From the NCBI RefSeq assembly GCF_900184795.1, contig NZ_FXXN01000028.1:342632-406631 (forward strand): DNA of 64,000 nucleotides, given 5' to 3'. Shown piece by piece: positions 16,253-25,136 of the stretch. Position 1 is the stretch's first letter; every line of letters begins with the position of its first letter. A model generated the notes under the pieces. That model saw only the letters and a list, made by a program, of their open reading frames with translations. It did not search any database and had not been told where the DNA came from. Both the position numbers and the translations under genes were made by a program. This stretch comes from Magnetospirillum sp. 15-1. Its GTDB lineage: Bacteria > Pseudomonadota > Alphaproteobacteria > Rhodospirillales > Magnetospirillaceae.

Positions 16253-17269
16253 TTACCGGAGATTTTCGAAGATATGGGGACCCAGCTTGGCGCGGGCCAG
16301 ATCCTTGAGCGAACGCTCGGGCCGGGCACCGAAATGGGAGATGATTTCGCCGGCGGCGATGCCGCCCAGCATGGCGCAGGTGGCGAGGTCACGCCCCTGG
16401 GTAAAGCCGAACAGGAAGCCGGCGGCATAGAGGTCGCCGGCACCGGTGGTGTCGACCAGCTGGTCGATATCGTCGGCGGCGACCACCTGGACCTCGTCCT
16501 CGGTCACCACCACCGAGCCCTTGTCGCCCCGGGTCACGGCGGCGACGCGGCAGTGGCCGCGCACGGCGCGCACGGCCTCGTCGAAGGACTCGGTCCTGTA
16601 CAGCGAGCACAGCTCGGCCTCGTTGGCGAACAGGATGTCGATGTGGCCCGACACCAGATCGAGGAAGGCGTCGCGGTGGCGGTCGACGCAGAAAGGATCG
16701 GACAGCGACAGCGACACCAGACGGCCGGCGCCGTGGGCGGCGGTGGCGGCCTTGAGGAAGGCGCGCTTGGCCTCGGGCGGGTCGTAGAGATAGCCCTCGA
16801 GATAGGTGACCTCGGCCCCGGCGATCACGCCGGCATCAACGTCGTCGGGCCCCAGCTCAACGCAGGCGCCCAGATAGGTCAGCATGGTGCGCTGGGCGTC
16901 GGGAGTGACCAGCACGAAGCAACGCGCCGTCGAGGCGCCGTCGCTGGCCGCCCTGGTCTCGAAATGCACGCCGGAATTGCGGATGTCGTGGCGGAAGACC
17001 TGGCCCAGCTGGTCGTCCTTGACCTTGCCCACATAGGCGGCGCGGCCGCCCAGGGCGGCGATGCCGGCGATGGTGTTGGCGGCGGACCCGCCCGAGCATT
17101 CGATACCGGGCGGCAGCTGGGTGTAGATGGCCTCGGCCTGCTCGGCATCGATCAGGGTCATCACGCCCTTGGTCAGGCCGAGACGATGCAGCAGCAGGTC
17201 ATCGGCATGCACCAGTACATCAACGATCGCGTTGCCGATACCGGCGACGTGAATGGTCTTGTCCGCCAT
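16253..17269 (-). CDS. PfkB-family sugar/nucleoside kinase, adenosine kinase-like
   Basis: This 338-residue enzyme is in the PfkB (ribokinase) family. The N-terminal glycine-rich [11 protein letters not shown] near residue 60 forms the substrate lid, and [13 protein letters not shown] near residue 285 is the anion-hole and catalytic signature (Asp of GAGD). ADP-ribosyl or adenosine specificity is suggested by the alphaproteobacterial 'adenosine kinase' pattern GIGNAIVDV; the true substrate is unproved. The ATG at 17269 opens with [18 protein letters not shown]; an in-frame extension upstream is not family-like. It lies 10 bases upstream of typA on the same strand. Confidence 0.87.
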   Translation of the reverse strand: MADKTIHVAGIGNAIVDVLVHADDLLLHRLGLTKGVMTLIDAEQAEAIYTQLPPGIECSGGSAANTIAGIAALGGRAAYVGKVKDDQLGQVFRHDIRNSGVHFETRAASDGASTARCFVLVTPDAQRTMLTYLGACVELGPDDVDAGVIAGAEVTYLEGYLYDPPEAKRAFLKAATAAHGAGRLVSLSLSDPFCVDRHRDAFLDLVSGHIDILFANEAELCSLYRTESFDEAVRAVRGHCRVAAVTRGDKGSVVVTEDEVQVVAADDIDQLVDTTGAGDLYAAGFLFGFTQGRDLATCAMLGGIAAGEIISHFGARPERSLKDLARAKLGPHIFENLR

Positions 17270-17457
17270 GGCTAGATACGGGCCTTCTCGCAAGGAAAGT
17301 CTGTGCCCCCGGCGCACGGGCGCCATTTCCTGAGGCATTTTGCGGCGCAGTATAGCCATGGAGCCGCCATAAACAACAAAAACCGCCTTGACGCTTGGCG
17401 AATGGCCCGGCGCGTGCTTGAATCGACCGTTTCCCCGCCATGTCGCCGCCGGATTCC

Positions 17458-18132
17458 ATGACCATCCCCGCCGCCCTGTACAAGGCCTTCGCCCAACTGA
17501 GCGACCCCCGCCTGCGCCGTATCCTCGGCTTCGGCGTGGCGGCGGCCCTGGGCTGTTGGCTGGTGCTGGCCCTGGCCGCCTCGGCGGCGCTGCGGCAGAT
17601 CCACTGGTTCGACAACCACTTGGCCGACGTCAGCGCCGGAATCGTCCTGGGGCTGACGGCCCTGCTGCTGCCCATCCTGTTCTTTTCGGCGCTGGCCACC
17701 TTCGTCATGAGCTTCTGGCTGGACGACGTGGCCGACATCGTCGAGGCCGAACACTATCCCCATCTCGGTCCGGCGCGGGAGATGGGCTGGGCGGAAATCC
17801 TGCGTCTGTCCACCCGCTTCCTGCTGGTGATGGTGCTGATCACCGCCGTGGCGGCGCCGATCTATCTGGCCCTGCTGTTCCTGGGCTTCGGCATCATCCT
17901 CAACTATGCGGTCAACGGCTACCTGCTGGGGCGCGAGTATTTCGAGGTGGTGGCGGCGCGACGGCTGGAGCCCGAGGCCATGCGGGCGACCTTTAGCAAC
18001 AACCTCGGCCGCCTGTGGCTGTGCGGCGCGGCCATCAATCTCCTGTTCCAGATTCCGCTGCTCAACCTGACCGCCCCGGTGGTGGCCACCTCGTTCATGG
18101 TCCACGTCTTCCAGTCCCTGAGGAAAGAATGA
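17458..18132 (+). CDS. EI24-domain integral membrane protein
   Basis: This roughly 224-residue membrane protein shows four or more hydrophobic helices: about 24-46, 60-90, 122-150 and 185-205. It matches the EI24 (CysZ-like) family pattern, with FFSALATFVMSFWLDDVADIVEAEHYP and ILNYAVNGYLLGREYFEVVAARRL, the segment that typifies this family. In CysZ the fold transports sulfate; members of this branch in alphaproteobacteria have no proven role. An ATG at 17440 would add six residues. The lipoprotein gene overlaps by four bases (ATGA), so they form an operon. The upstream kinase gene is divergent. Confidence 0.8.
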   Translation: MTIPAALYKAFAQLSDPRLRRILGFGVAAALGCWLVLALAASAALRQIHWFDNHLADVSAGIVLGLTALLLPILFFSALATFVMSFWLDDVADIVEAEHYPHLGPAREMGWAEILRLSTRFLLVMVLITAVAAPIYLALLFLGFGIILNYAVNGYLLGREYFEVVAARRLEPEAMRATFSNNLGRLWLCGAAINLLFQIPLLNLTAPVVATSFMVHVFQSLRKE

Positions 18133-18548
18133 TCAAGCGTTTCGGTTCGTTGTCGCTCCTGCTCCTGGCCGCCGCCTGCAACGGGGCGGGCGGCTCGGCC
18201 ACGACCGGCGGCCCGGTCACCAGCGTGTCCGGCGCCGAAAACGAGGAGCAACTGGCGCTGATGACGCCGCCCGCTCCCGGCACCATGGCGCCGTCGGCCC
18301 TGAAGGGCATGAGCGCCGCCGCCATCCGGCGCGCCCTGGGCAAGCCGGGCTTCGTGCGCCGCGACCCCCCGGCCGAGATCTGGCAGTACCGGGTCAAGGT
18401 CTGCACGCTGGACCTGTTCCTTTACGAGGACAAGGGCCGCATGGCCGTCGCCCATTACGCGGTGCGCGCCCCCAATGGCGGTTTCATGGGCGATGCCGCC
18501 TGCCTGGACGAGGTCCTGGCCCGCCGCGACGGCACGCCCACCAGCTAG
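18129..18548 (+). CDS. Small lipoprotein, possibly BamE-like fold
   Basis: This 139-residue protein has a lipoprotein signal (residues 1-17, LLLAAAC with Cys17), so it should be lipid-anchored. A low-complexity Gly/Thr/Ser linker (20-45) precedes a domain with the pattern LKGMSAAAIRRALGKPGFVRRDPPAEIWQYR, which resembles SmpA/OmlA (BamE)-like folds where a GMxxxxVxxxLGxP motif precedes an aromatic strand. That match is partial and inferred. It is translationally coupled to the EI24 gene by ATGA overlap. A GC-rich hairpin follows the stop immediately. Confidence 0.75.
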   Translation: MIKRFGSLSLLLLAAACNGAGGSATTGGPVTSVSGAENEEQLALMTPPAPGTMAPSALKGMSAAAIRRALGKPGFVRRDPPAEIWQYRVKVCTLDLFLYEDKGRMAVAHYAVRAPNGGFMGDAACLDEVLARRDGTPTS

Positions 18549-18580
18549 AGCGGCGCGCCTCAAATATGAGGCGGGCCGCT
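18549..18580 (+). terminator. Terminator hairpin after the lipoprotein gene
   Basis: A 14-bp stem with one mismatch (agcggcgcgcctca against tgaggcgggccgct) and a 4-base AATA loop begins at the base after the stop codon. Confidence 0.7.
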
Positions 18581-18662
18581 TCAGCGCCCGTTGAGGGCGC
18601 GGCCAAGGGCGCGGATGCGCCCGCCCGGCGAAGGAAAATGATAAGGCCGTCGCATCCCGGCT

Positions 18663-19139
18663 TCAGCCGCAGGACGGACGTTCGGCCTCCGTCACCTCGA
18701 TCGTCCCCTCGGACAGCAATTGGGCCGCGGTGGCGGTGGTGCGGAACTGGGGAGCGCCGCCGCGCTGGCCGAACCAGGCCGGGGTCTTGCTCGACCAGGC
18801 GACCAGCGGCTTGACGACCCGGTAGCTGAAATAGGGCGCGCCGGCGCAGTCATAGGGCAGGGCGCGGCCCGAATAGGCGGTGCCTTGCGGATTGAAGCGG
18901 TTTTCCGTCTCGCAGCCGAAGCGGTCGATCACCATGCCCGGCGGCAGGACCACGGTGATGGTGATCTCTGAACTCCATTCATGGGTCGGCCAGCGCAGGT
19001 TGCCCTTGCTGTCCTTCCAGCGGCTGGAGATATCCGGGCGGATATCTCCCCCGCTGCAATCGGCCAAGGCCGGCGTGGCAACGGGCAGCCAGCCCAGCAT
19101 GGCAAGGGCGGCGGCAGTCAGCGGCGATCGCATGCGCAT
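18663..19139 (-). CDS. Secreted protein with TNT (tuberculosis necrotizing toxin)-like domain, copy 1
   Basis: This 158-residue protein has a Sec signal peptide (about 1-26, cleavage after ATPALA). The mature part carries the TNT fold signature: VIDRFG (70-75), a GRALP box (91-95), a tyrosine-rich strand PYFSYRVVKPL, then WFGQRGGAPQF with Gln131. TNT domains hydrolyse NAD+, and from memory the Gln of the GGxxQ motif matters for activity. Compared with copy 2 the SPRG loop reads NPQG. Four cysteines (28, 76, 98, 157) match those in copy 2, fitting two disulfides in an exported protein. The ATG has a GGGGGA site 8 bases upstream. No known immunity protein is adjacent. Confidence 0.75.
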   Translation of the reverse strand: MRMRSPLTAAALAMLGWLPVATPALADCSGGDIRPDISSRWKDSKGNLRWPTHEWSSEITITVVLPPGMVIDRFGCETENRFNPQGTAYSGRALPYDCAGAPYFSYRVVKPLVAWSSKTPAWFGQRGGAPQFRTTATAAQLLSEGTIEVTEAERPSCG

Positions 19140-19269
19140 GGATTATTTCCCCCGAACTCACCCCCGGGGAAAATCATGCTCTAAATGGTAAAAGCGGTCA
19201 CGCCAATACAACTATATCTTGCGGAAGGGGCGCTACGACCGGCGCCATATACCCTCCCTGCCGACAGGG

Positions 19270-19725
19270 CTATTTTGGGCAGGCGGGCCGCTCGGCGTTC
19301 ACCGTCTCGATCACCCCGTCGGCCAGCAATTGGGCCACGCTGGCGTCGGTCTGGAATTGGGTGGCGCCGCCCGGCTGGCCGAACCATGGCGCCGCCTTGG
19401 CCGTCCAGGCCAGCAGCGGCCGCACGACGCGATAGGTGAAATAGGGCGCCGTGGCGCAGACATAGGGCAGGGCGCGGGCCGAGAAGGCCGCACCCCGCGG
19501 GCTGAGGAAGTTGCCTGTTTCACAGCCGTAGCGGTCGAGAATCATGCCGGGGGCCAGCACCACCGGCGTGGCGGTACCGGCGGCACCGTCGTTGGGCGGC
19601 CAGATGACCCTGCCCTCGGTGGTCTTCCACTTGGCCAGAACTTCCGGCGGTGTGCAGTCGGCGAAGGCCTGGCCGGCCAGCAACAGGAACGCGGCGAATG
19701 CCGTCAGGAACGAAAGTCGGCGCAT
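19270..19725 (-). CDS. Secreted protein with TNT-like domain, copy 2
   Basis: This 151-residue paralogue of the neighbouring protein has a Sec signal peptide (1-22, ending GQAFA). The TNT pattern is clear: LDRYGCETGNFLSPRG (63-78), the ARALP box (83-87), PYFTYRVVRPL (94-104), and APWFGQPGGATQF (112-124, Gln123). By homology it would cleave NAD+; whether it is active is inference. Cysteines 24, 68, 90 and 149 match copy 1. It lies upstream of copy 1 on the same strand, 130 bases apart, so the pair looks like a local duplication. It is a single small domain, unlike the large toxins that carry TNT at their C-terminus. A GGGGGAG site precedes the start. Confidence 0.8.
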   Translation of the reverse strand: MRRLSFLTAFAAFLLLAGQAFADCTPPEVLAKWKTTEGRVIWPPNDGAAGTATPVVLAPGMILDRYGCETGNFLSPRGAAFSARALPYVCATAPYFTYRVVRPLLAWTAKAAPWFGQPGGATQFQTDASVAQLLADGVIETVNAERPACPK

Positions 19726-19820
19726 CAGGACATCTCCCCCGGTTGATCGGGAGATGATGACTCAATCGGAGAAATATGTCACCGACTCACAACCAATTCA
19801 TAATTGAGGCGCGATGTGTC

Positions 19821-21335
19821 TCATCGCCAGATGGGCTTTCCAGATCCCGGCAATCCGTACTCGGCCCAGCGCTCGCTGACCTGATCGACCACGTCGTCGC
19901 TCATGCGGATCTTCTCGCCCCATTCGCGGTGGGTCTCCGGCGGCCACTTGTTGGTGGCGTCCAGGCCCAGCTTTCCCCCTAAGCCCGATTCCGGGCTGGC
20001 GAAGTCCAGGTAATCGATGGGGGTGCCCTCGACCACCGTGATGTCGCGGGCCGGGTCCATGCGGGTCGAGATGGCCCACATGACGTCCTTCCAGTCCCGC
20101 GCATTGATGTCATCGTCCACCACGATGACGAACTTGGTGTACATGAACTGCTTGAGAAAGCTCCAGATGCCGAACATCACGCGCTTGGCGTGGCCGGGAT
20201 AGGCCTTCTTGATGGAAACCACGGCGATGCGGTAGGAGCAGCCCTCGGGCGGCAGCCAGAAATCGACGATTTCGGGGAATTGCTGCGCCAGCAGCGGGAT
20301 GAACACCTCGTTCAGCGCCTCGCCCAGCACGCTGGGCTCGTCCGGCGGCCGTCCGGTGAAGGTGGACAGATAGATGGGGTCGCGGCGCATGGTGATGGCC
20401 GAGATGCGAAAGACCGGGAACTCCTCCACCGAGTTGTAATAGCCGGTGTGGTCGCCGTAGGGGCCTTCCGGTCCGCTCTCGTCCAGCATGACGTGGCCTT
20501 CCAGCACGATCTCGGCCTCGGCCGGGACCTTCAAGGGCACCGTCTTGCAATCCACCAGTTCCAGCTTCTTGCCGCGCAAGAGGCCGGCGAACTGGTATTC
20601 CGACAGGGTCTCGGGCACCGGGGTCACGGCGGCGATGATGGTGCCGGGGTCGGCGCCGATCACTACCGCCGCCGGCATGGGCTGGCGCTTTTCCTGGCCC
20701 CAGCGCTGGAAGTGCTGGGCGCCGCCCCGATGCTTCAGCCAGCGCATCAGGGTGGTGTTCTTCCCCGTCACCTGCATGCGGTAGATGCCCAGGTTGAAGT
20801 TGTCGCGCTTGTCGTCCTCGGGGTGCGGTCCCTGGGTCACCACCAGCGGCCAGGTGATCAGCGGCGCCGGCTCGCCCGGCCAGCAGCCCTGGATGGGCAG
20901 TTGCGACAGGTCCACCTGATCGCCGGTCAGCACCACCTGCTGGCAAGGCGCCGAACCTACCGTCTTGGGGCGCATGGCCATCACGGTCTTGGCCAGCGGC
21001 AGCATTTCCAGGGCTTCCCGCCAGCCGCCGGGTGGCTCCGGCTGCTTGAGGAAGGCCAGGGTCTCGCCCACCTCGCGCAATTGGGCGGGCTCGCGGTCCA
21101 TGCCCCAGGCCACCCGCTCCACCGTGCCGAACAGGTTGACCAGCACCGGCATGGGGTATTTCGAGCCGTCGGCGCGCACCACGTTCTCGAACAGTACCGC
21201 CGGGCCGCCCTCGGCCAGCAGGCGGGTCTGGATCTCGGTCATCTCCAGGTGGGGTGATACCGGCGCGCTCACCCGCTTCAGCCGGCCGGCCTTTTCCAGG
21301 CGGGAGATGAAGTCGCGCAGGGATTCGTAGGGCAT
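19821..21335 (-). CDS. ubiD: UbiD family decarboxylase (ubiquinone biosynthesis)
   Basis: This 504-residue enzyme matches 3-octaprenyl-4-hydroxybenzoate carboxy-lyase, which uses prenylated FMN (made by UbiX) to decarboxylate the ubiquinone precursor. The motif [16 protein letters not shown] carries the conserved Glu and His near the cofactor. Other conserved parts are [32 protein letters not shown], and [22 protein letters not shown] 21335 has AGGAGA upstream and starts [14 protein letters not shown], the usual family start; the longer frame upstream is rejected. No ubiX is in the window. Length is normal. Confidence 0.95.
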   Translation of the reverse strand: MPYESLRDFISRLEKAGRLKRVSAPVSPHLEMTEIQTRLLAEGGPAVLFENVVRADGSKYPMPVLVNLFGTVERVAWGMDREPAQLREVGETLAFLKQPEPPGGWREALEMLPLAKTVMAMRPKTVGSAPCQQVVLTGDQVDLSQLPIQGCWPGEPAPLITWPLVVTQGPHPEDDKRDNFNLGIYRMQVTGKNTTLMRWLKHRGGAQHFQRWGQEKRQPMPAAVVIGADPGTIIAAVTPVPETLSEYQFAGLLRGKKLELVDCKTVPLKVPAEAEIVLEGHVMLDESGPEGPYGDHTGYYNSVEEFPVFRISAITMRRDPIYLSTFTGRPPDEPSVLGEALNEVFIPLLAQQFPEIVDFWLPPEGCSYRIAVVSIKKAYPGHAKRVMFGIWSFLKQFMYTKFVIVVDDDINARDWKDVMWAISTRMDPARDITVVEGTPIDYLDFASPESGLGGKLGLDATNKWPPETHREWGEKIRMSDDVVDQVSERWAEYGLPGSGKPIWR

Positions 21336-21528
21336 GGGGAACGTCTCCTGAGGTGCGGCCAACAGGGGAATACGATCCCGCCTTGCCGTCAAGGCTCACA
21401 TGCCCCAGATAAAATACTGCCGCAAATGTGACGATATGTAGTGTTCTTACCCGACTTCACGTCACCGTCAATTCGGCGTAGGCTTTTGAGGGGTTATCGC
21501 TTGATCCGCCCATAAGGGATAGACGTCT

Positions 21529-23304
21529 ATGGCTTCGGTCCATAAGAAAGAAGAACGTTATCGGACTCTGATCGAGCTGGGCATCGCCCTGTCGGCCGAG
21601 CGCAACCACAACCGCCTGATGGAGAAGATTCTCCAGGGCGCCAAGAGCATGTGCAACGCCGACGGCGGCACGCTCTACCTGATGACCGAGGCCAAGGACG
21701 GCTTGCGCTTCGAGATCATGCTGAACGACACGCTGAACATCGCCATGGGCGGCACCACCGGCAAGCCCATCCCGTTTCCGCCGCTTCGGCTGTACGACGA
21801 CCAGGGCGAGCCCAACCACAAGAACGTGTCCAGCTCGTGCGCGCTCACCGGGCAGACGGTCAACATCGCCGACGCCTACGACGTGGACAAATACGACTTC
21901 ACCGGCACCAAGGCCTTCGACGCCAAGACCGGTTACCGCTCCAAATCGTTCCTCACCGTGCCCTTGAAGAATTACGAGGGCGAGGTGATCGGCGTGCTGC
22001 AGCTGATCAACGCCCGCGACGGGCGCAACCGTATCGTGGAATTCGGTCCCGACATCACGCCGCTGATCGAGGCCCTGGCCTCCCAGGCGGCGGTGGCGCT
22101 GGACAACCAGCGCCTGATCGAGGCCCAGAAAAACCTGTTCAAGAGCTTCATCCAGGTGATCGCCGGGTCCATCGACGCCAAGAGCCCCTATACCGGCGGC
22201 CACTGCCACCGGGTGCCGGCCATCACCTTCATGCTGGCCCAGGCGGCCTGCGACCAGACCGACGGCCCCTTCGCCGATTTCTCCCTGACCGAGGAGGAAT
22301 GGTACGAACTGGAGGTTTCCGCCGGCCTGCACGATTGCGGCAAGGTCACCACGCCGGAATACATCGTCGACAAGGCCACCAAACTGGAGACCATCTACAA
22401 CCGCATCCACGAAGTGCGCATGCGCTTCGAGGTGGCCAAGCGGGACACGGTCATCACCTATCTGGAAGGCCTGGTGGCCGGCGAGGAGAAGGCCGAGACC
22501 CTGAAGGCCCGCATGGACGGGGACCTGGCCCAGCTGGAGTCCGACTTCGCCTTCGTGGCCGAGTGCAATGTGGGCGGTGAATTCATGGCGCCCGACAAGG
22601 TCGAGCGTCTGAAGGCCATCGCCGAGCGCACCTGGGTCCGCACCCTGGACGACACCATGGGCCTGTCCCTGGACGAGACGCGGCGGCGTACCGGCGACGA
22701 GCCCAAGCCGCCGGTGGTGGAGAAGATGCTGGCCGACAAGGACTGGCACATCGTCCCCCACGAGATCAACGTGGACGTCAGCCGCTACGAGGCCGAGGGC
22801 TTCAAGATGAAGCCGCTGGAGCACCGCTACAATCTGGGCGAGCTGTACAATCTGGCCATCGGGCGCGGCACGCTGACCGCCGAGGACCGCTTCAAGATCA
22901 ACGACCACATCGTCCAGACCATTTTCATGCTGAAGGCCCTGCCCTTCCCCAAGAATCTGGCCCGCGTCGCCGAATGGGCCGGCGGCCACCACGAGAAGAT
23001 GGACGGCACCGGCTATCCCAAGGGCCTGAGGCGCGAAGAGATGTCGCTGCCGGCCCGCATGATGGCGGTGGCCGATATCTTCGAGGCGCTGACCGCCGCC
23101 GACCGGCCCTACAAGAAACCCAAGACCCTGTCGGAATCCCTCAAGATCATGTCGTTCATGGTCAAGGACCAGCACATCGACAAGGAATTGTGGGAACTGT
23201 TCCTGACCTCCGGTGTCTGGAAGGATTACGCCGAGAAGTACCTGCGCCCCGAGCAGGTGGATTCGGTGGACGTCACGGCCTACCTGCCCAAGGCGGCAGA
23301 GTAG
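21529..23304 (+). CDS. GAF plus HD-GYP cyclic di-GMP phosphodiesterase-type protein
   Basis: This 591-residue cytosolic signalling protein has an N-terminal GAF domain (about 24-195). A C-terminal HD-GYP domain follows: GGHCHRV (223-229), HD at 268-269 (LHDCGK), and HHEKMDGTGYP (487-497) with the GYP-type motif. HD-GYP enzymes hydrolyse cyclic di-GMP to GMP. About 218 residues separate the HD pair from HHExxDGxGYP, where about 60 is usual, so a large insertion (about 290-440) lies inside the catalytic domain. Its role is unknown. No DNA-binding or receiver domain is present. The reductase gene follows after 3 bases, so they may be co-transcribed. Confidence 0.87.
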   Translation: MASVHKKEERYRTLIELGIALSAERNHNRLMEKILQGAKSMCNADGGTLYLMTEAKDGLRFEIMLNDTLNIAMGGTTGKPIPFPPLRLYDDQGEPNHKNVSSSCALTGQTVNIADAYDVDKYDFTGTKAFDAKTGYRSKSFLTVPLKNYEGEVIGVLQLINARDGRNRIVEFGPDITPLIEALASQAAVALDNQRLIEAQKNLFKSFIQVIAGSIDAKSPYTGGHCHRVPAITFMLAQAACDQTDGPFADFSLTEEEWYELEVSAGLHDCGKVTTPEYIVDKATKLETIYNRIHEVRMRFEVAKRDTVITYLEGLVAGEEKAETLKARMDGDLAQLESDFAFVAECNVGGEFMAPDKVERLKAIAERTWVRTLDDTMGLSLDETRRRTGDEPKPPVVEKMLADKDWHIVPHEINVDVSRYEAEGFKMKPLEHRYNLGELYNLAIGRGTLTAEDRFKINDHIVQTIFMLKALPFPKNLARVAEWAGGHHEKMDGTGYPKGLRREEMSLPARMMAVADIFEALTAADRPYKKPKTLSESLKIMSFMVKDQHIDKELWELFLTSGVWKDYAEKYLRPEQVDSVDVTAYLPKAAE

Positions 23305-23307
23305 GGC

Positions 23308-23829
23308 ATGGCCGCCGGCTTTCGCGTCTACATCGCCGCCAGCCTGGACGGTTACATCGCCGATGCCCAAGGCTCCATCGCCTGGCTGAAGCCGTTCGAT
23401 TCCATCGATTACGGCTTCGACGAGTTCATGGAGCATATCGGCACGGTGGTGATGGGCCGCACCACCTACGAGCAGCTGCATGCCATGGGGCACTGGCCCC
23501 ACGGCGACAAGCGCTGCATCGTGGTGACGTCGCGCTCCATGGAGACCGCCCCCGATAACGTCGAGCCGTGGCTGGGCGATCTGGCCCAACTGGTCGCCGA
23601 ACTGAAGGCGTCGTCCGCCGGCGACGTCTGGGTGGCGGGCGGGGCCAAGGCGTTGCGCGCCTTCCTCGATCTCGGCGCGGTCGACCATTTCGACCTGTTC
23701 GTCATGCCGGTGCTGCTGGGCAAGGGCCGGCCGCTGTTCGAGCCCAGCGAGCGCAACGGCCGCATGACCCTGCTGGGCGCCAAGACCTACATCAACGGCG
23801 TGGTGCGGCTGAGCTACGTGGTGGGTTGA
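23308..23829 (+). CDS. RibD C-terminal / dihydrofolate reductase-like protein
   Basis: This 173-residue protein resembles the RibD C-terminal reductase (DHFR-like) family. It begins FRVYIAASLDGYIAD, then has TVVMGRTTYEQL, VVTSRSM, and VWVAGGAKALRAFLDLGAVDHFDLFVMPVLLGKGRPLF. These are the NADPH-binding and fold-defining segments. RibD enzymes reduce a pyrimidine riboflavin precursor; single-domain relatives have unknown substrates. It starts 3 bases after the HD-GYP stop, suggesting an operon. Its last 16 bases overlap the convergent TAXI gene. Confidence 0.85.
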   Translation: MAAGFRVYIAASLDGYIADAQGSIAWLKPFDSIDYGFDEFMEHIGTVVMGRTTYEQLHAMGHWPHGDKRCIVVTSRSMETAPDNVEPWLGDLAQLVAELKASSAGDVWVAGGAKALRAFLDLGAVDHFDLFVMPVLLGKGRPLFEPSERNGRMTLLGAKTYINGVVRLSYVVG

Positions 23830-25115
23830 TTCCGTCTGGCGGTGTTCAGCGCCTCGCGCGCCGAATCGTAGGCCAGGCGGAAGGCGTCCAGCCCGCGCGG
23901 CGAGATGGTGCCGTCGGCCAGCCCACCCAGCACCTCGTCGAGAACGGCTTCCAGCTCGGCCTCAACCGTGTCCAGTTCGCCCTTGCTGCGGGAGGTCCGC
24001 GCCCGGTCGCGCAGCTCCATCAGCGCCTGGGCGCGGCGGCCGGCATGGACGGGGGCGCTGCGGAACACCGCGCCGTAGAGGGCGGCGGCGCCCGATCCCA
24101 GGATACCGGCCACCGACAGCCCCACATAGAGCAGGTCGGAATAGCGGTCGAAGAAGGTCTTTACTTCGCTGGCCACGTATTGGTCGGCGCCGGGATGGAC
24201 GGCGATCAGCGCCCCCTTCTCGGTGCTGGGCGGCTCGATGCGGGTGGCGAAGTTCTGTTCGACGGCCAGTTGGCGGCCGCTCTCGAACAGGGCGTGCATC
24301 AGTTCCACCACCTGGGTATCGGGCATCTTGGCGCGGGCCACCAGGACGCGCTGCAGCGCCACGGTCTCCAGTTCCTCGTCGGGAATGCGCGGCGAGCCGA
24401 CCAGCAGCCCGGCCTCCAGGGTTTCGGCGTAAAGGCCGGGCAGCTTGCGCTCCAGGGCCTTGGCGTCGCCGATGGCATGGACGCCGAAGCCCTTCAGCTT
24501 CTGCGCCAGTTCCTGGAAATCGTCGGCGCCCGACAGGCGCGACAGCGGCTCGACGATCACCGCCAGGTCGGCGCCGCCGCCGGGGGCGAGCAACTGGTCC
24601 AGCGGCGCGCGGGGCGGGACGGTGCGGATGTCGATAAGCTTGGGGTCGTGCTTGTACTGCTCCAGCAGACGGCGGACGAAGGCCTCGTTGCGGCCGTCGC
24701 GCCCCACCACCACCACGTGGCGGCGCTCCATGTCGGCCAGCGACCTGAACTTGCTCTTGGGAGGGGTGATCAGTAGCACCACCTCCTCCTCCAGGATGGC
24801 GATGGCCCGCGCGCTGGGCGGGATGCGGCGCTCGTCGGTGCGCACCACCACCAGATCGGCCTCGTGCTGGGCGAAGCGCGACAGATTCTGGGAGCCGGCC
24901 TCGTTGACCAGCAGCTCCAGGCGGATGGAGGCGTGGTTGTGGGCCAGCACCTCGGCCAGCTTGCGGGCGAAGCGATGCTCGGGGGCGGTTTCGGGGCCGA
25001 CGGCGATGGTGACGATGGTGGGCTTGTAATACCAATAGCCGACCGTGCCGACCACCAGGGCGGTCAGCGCCAGAGTGAGGGCGGCGAGAAGCAGGATCTT
25101 GGTGCGGTTACGCAT
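23814..25115 (-). CDS. TAXI-family TRAP transporter substrate-binding-like protein, membrane-anchored
   Basis: This 433-residue protein has an N-terminal membrane segment (6-30) and a TAXI-type periplasmic solute-binding domain: IAVGPETAPEHRFARKLAEVL, then repeated motifs in an Rossmann-like bilobal fold. A second hydrophobic stretch (about 342-365, LYVGLSVAGILGSGAAALYG) precedes a helical cytoplasmic tail, so it is not a free binding protein. No TRAP permease gene is near it, and it may act as a sensor or anchor. It lies 21 bases after copD on the same strand, so it is probably in a copC-copD-TAXI operon. Confidence 0.82.
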   Translation of the reverse strand: MRNRTKILLLAALTLALTALVVGTVGYWYYKPTIVTIAVGPETAPEHRFARKLAEVLAHNHASIRLELLVNEAGSQNLSRFAQHEADLVVVRTDERRIPPSARAIAILEEEVVLLITPPKSKFRSLADMERRHVVVVGRDGRNEAFVRRLLEQYKHDPKLIDIRTVPPRAPLDQLLAPGGGADLAVIVEPLSRLSGADDFQELAQKLKGFGVHAIGDAKALERKLPGLYAETLEAGLLVGSPRIPDEELETVALQRVLVARAKMPDTQVVELMHALFESGRQLAVEQNFATRIEPPSTEKGALIAVHPGADQYVASEVKTFFDRYSDLLYVGLSVAGILGSGAAALYGAVFRSAPVHAGRRAQALMELRDRARTSRSKGELDTVEAELEAVLDEVLGGLADGTISPRGLDAFRLAYDSAREALNTARRNQPTT

Positions 25116-25136
25116 GGAGCCTGCCCCGCCTCTCCA

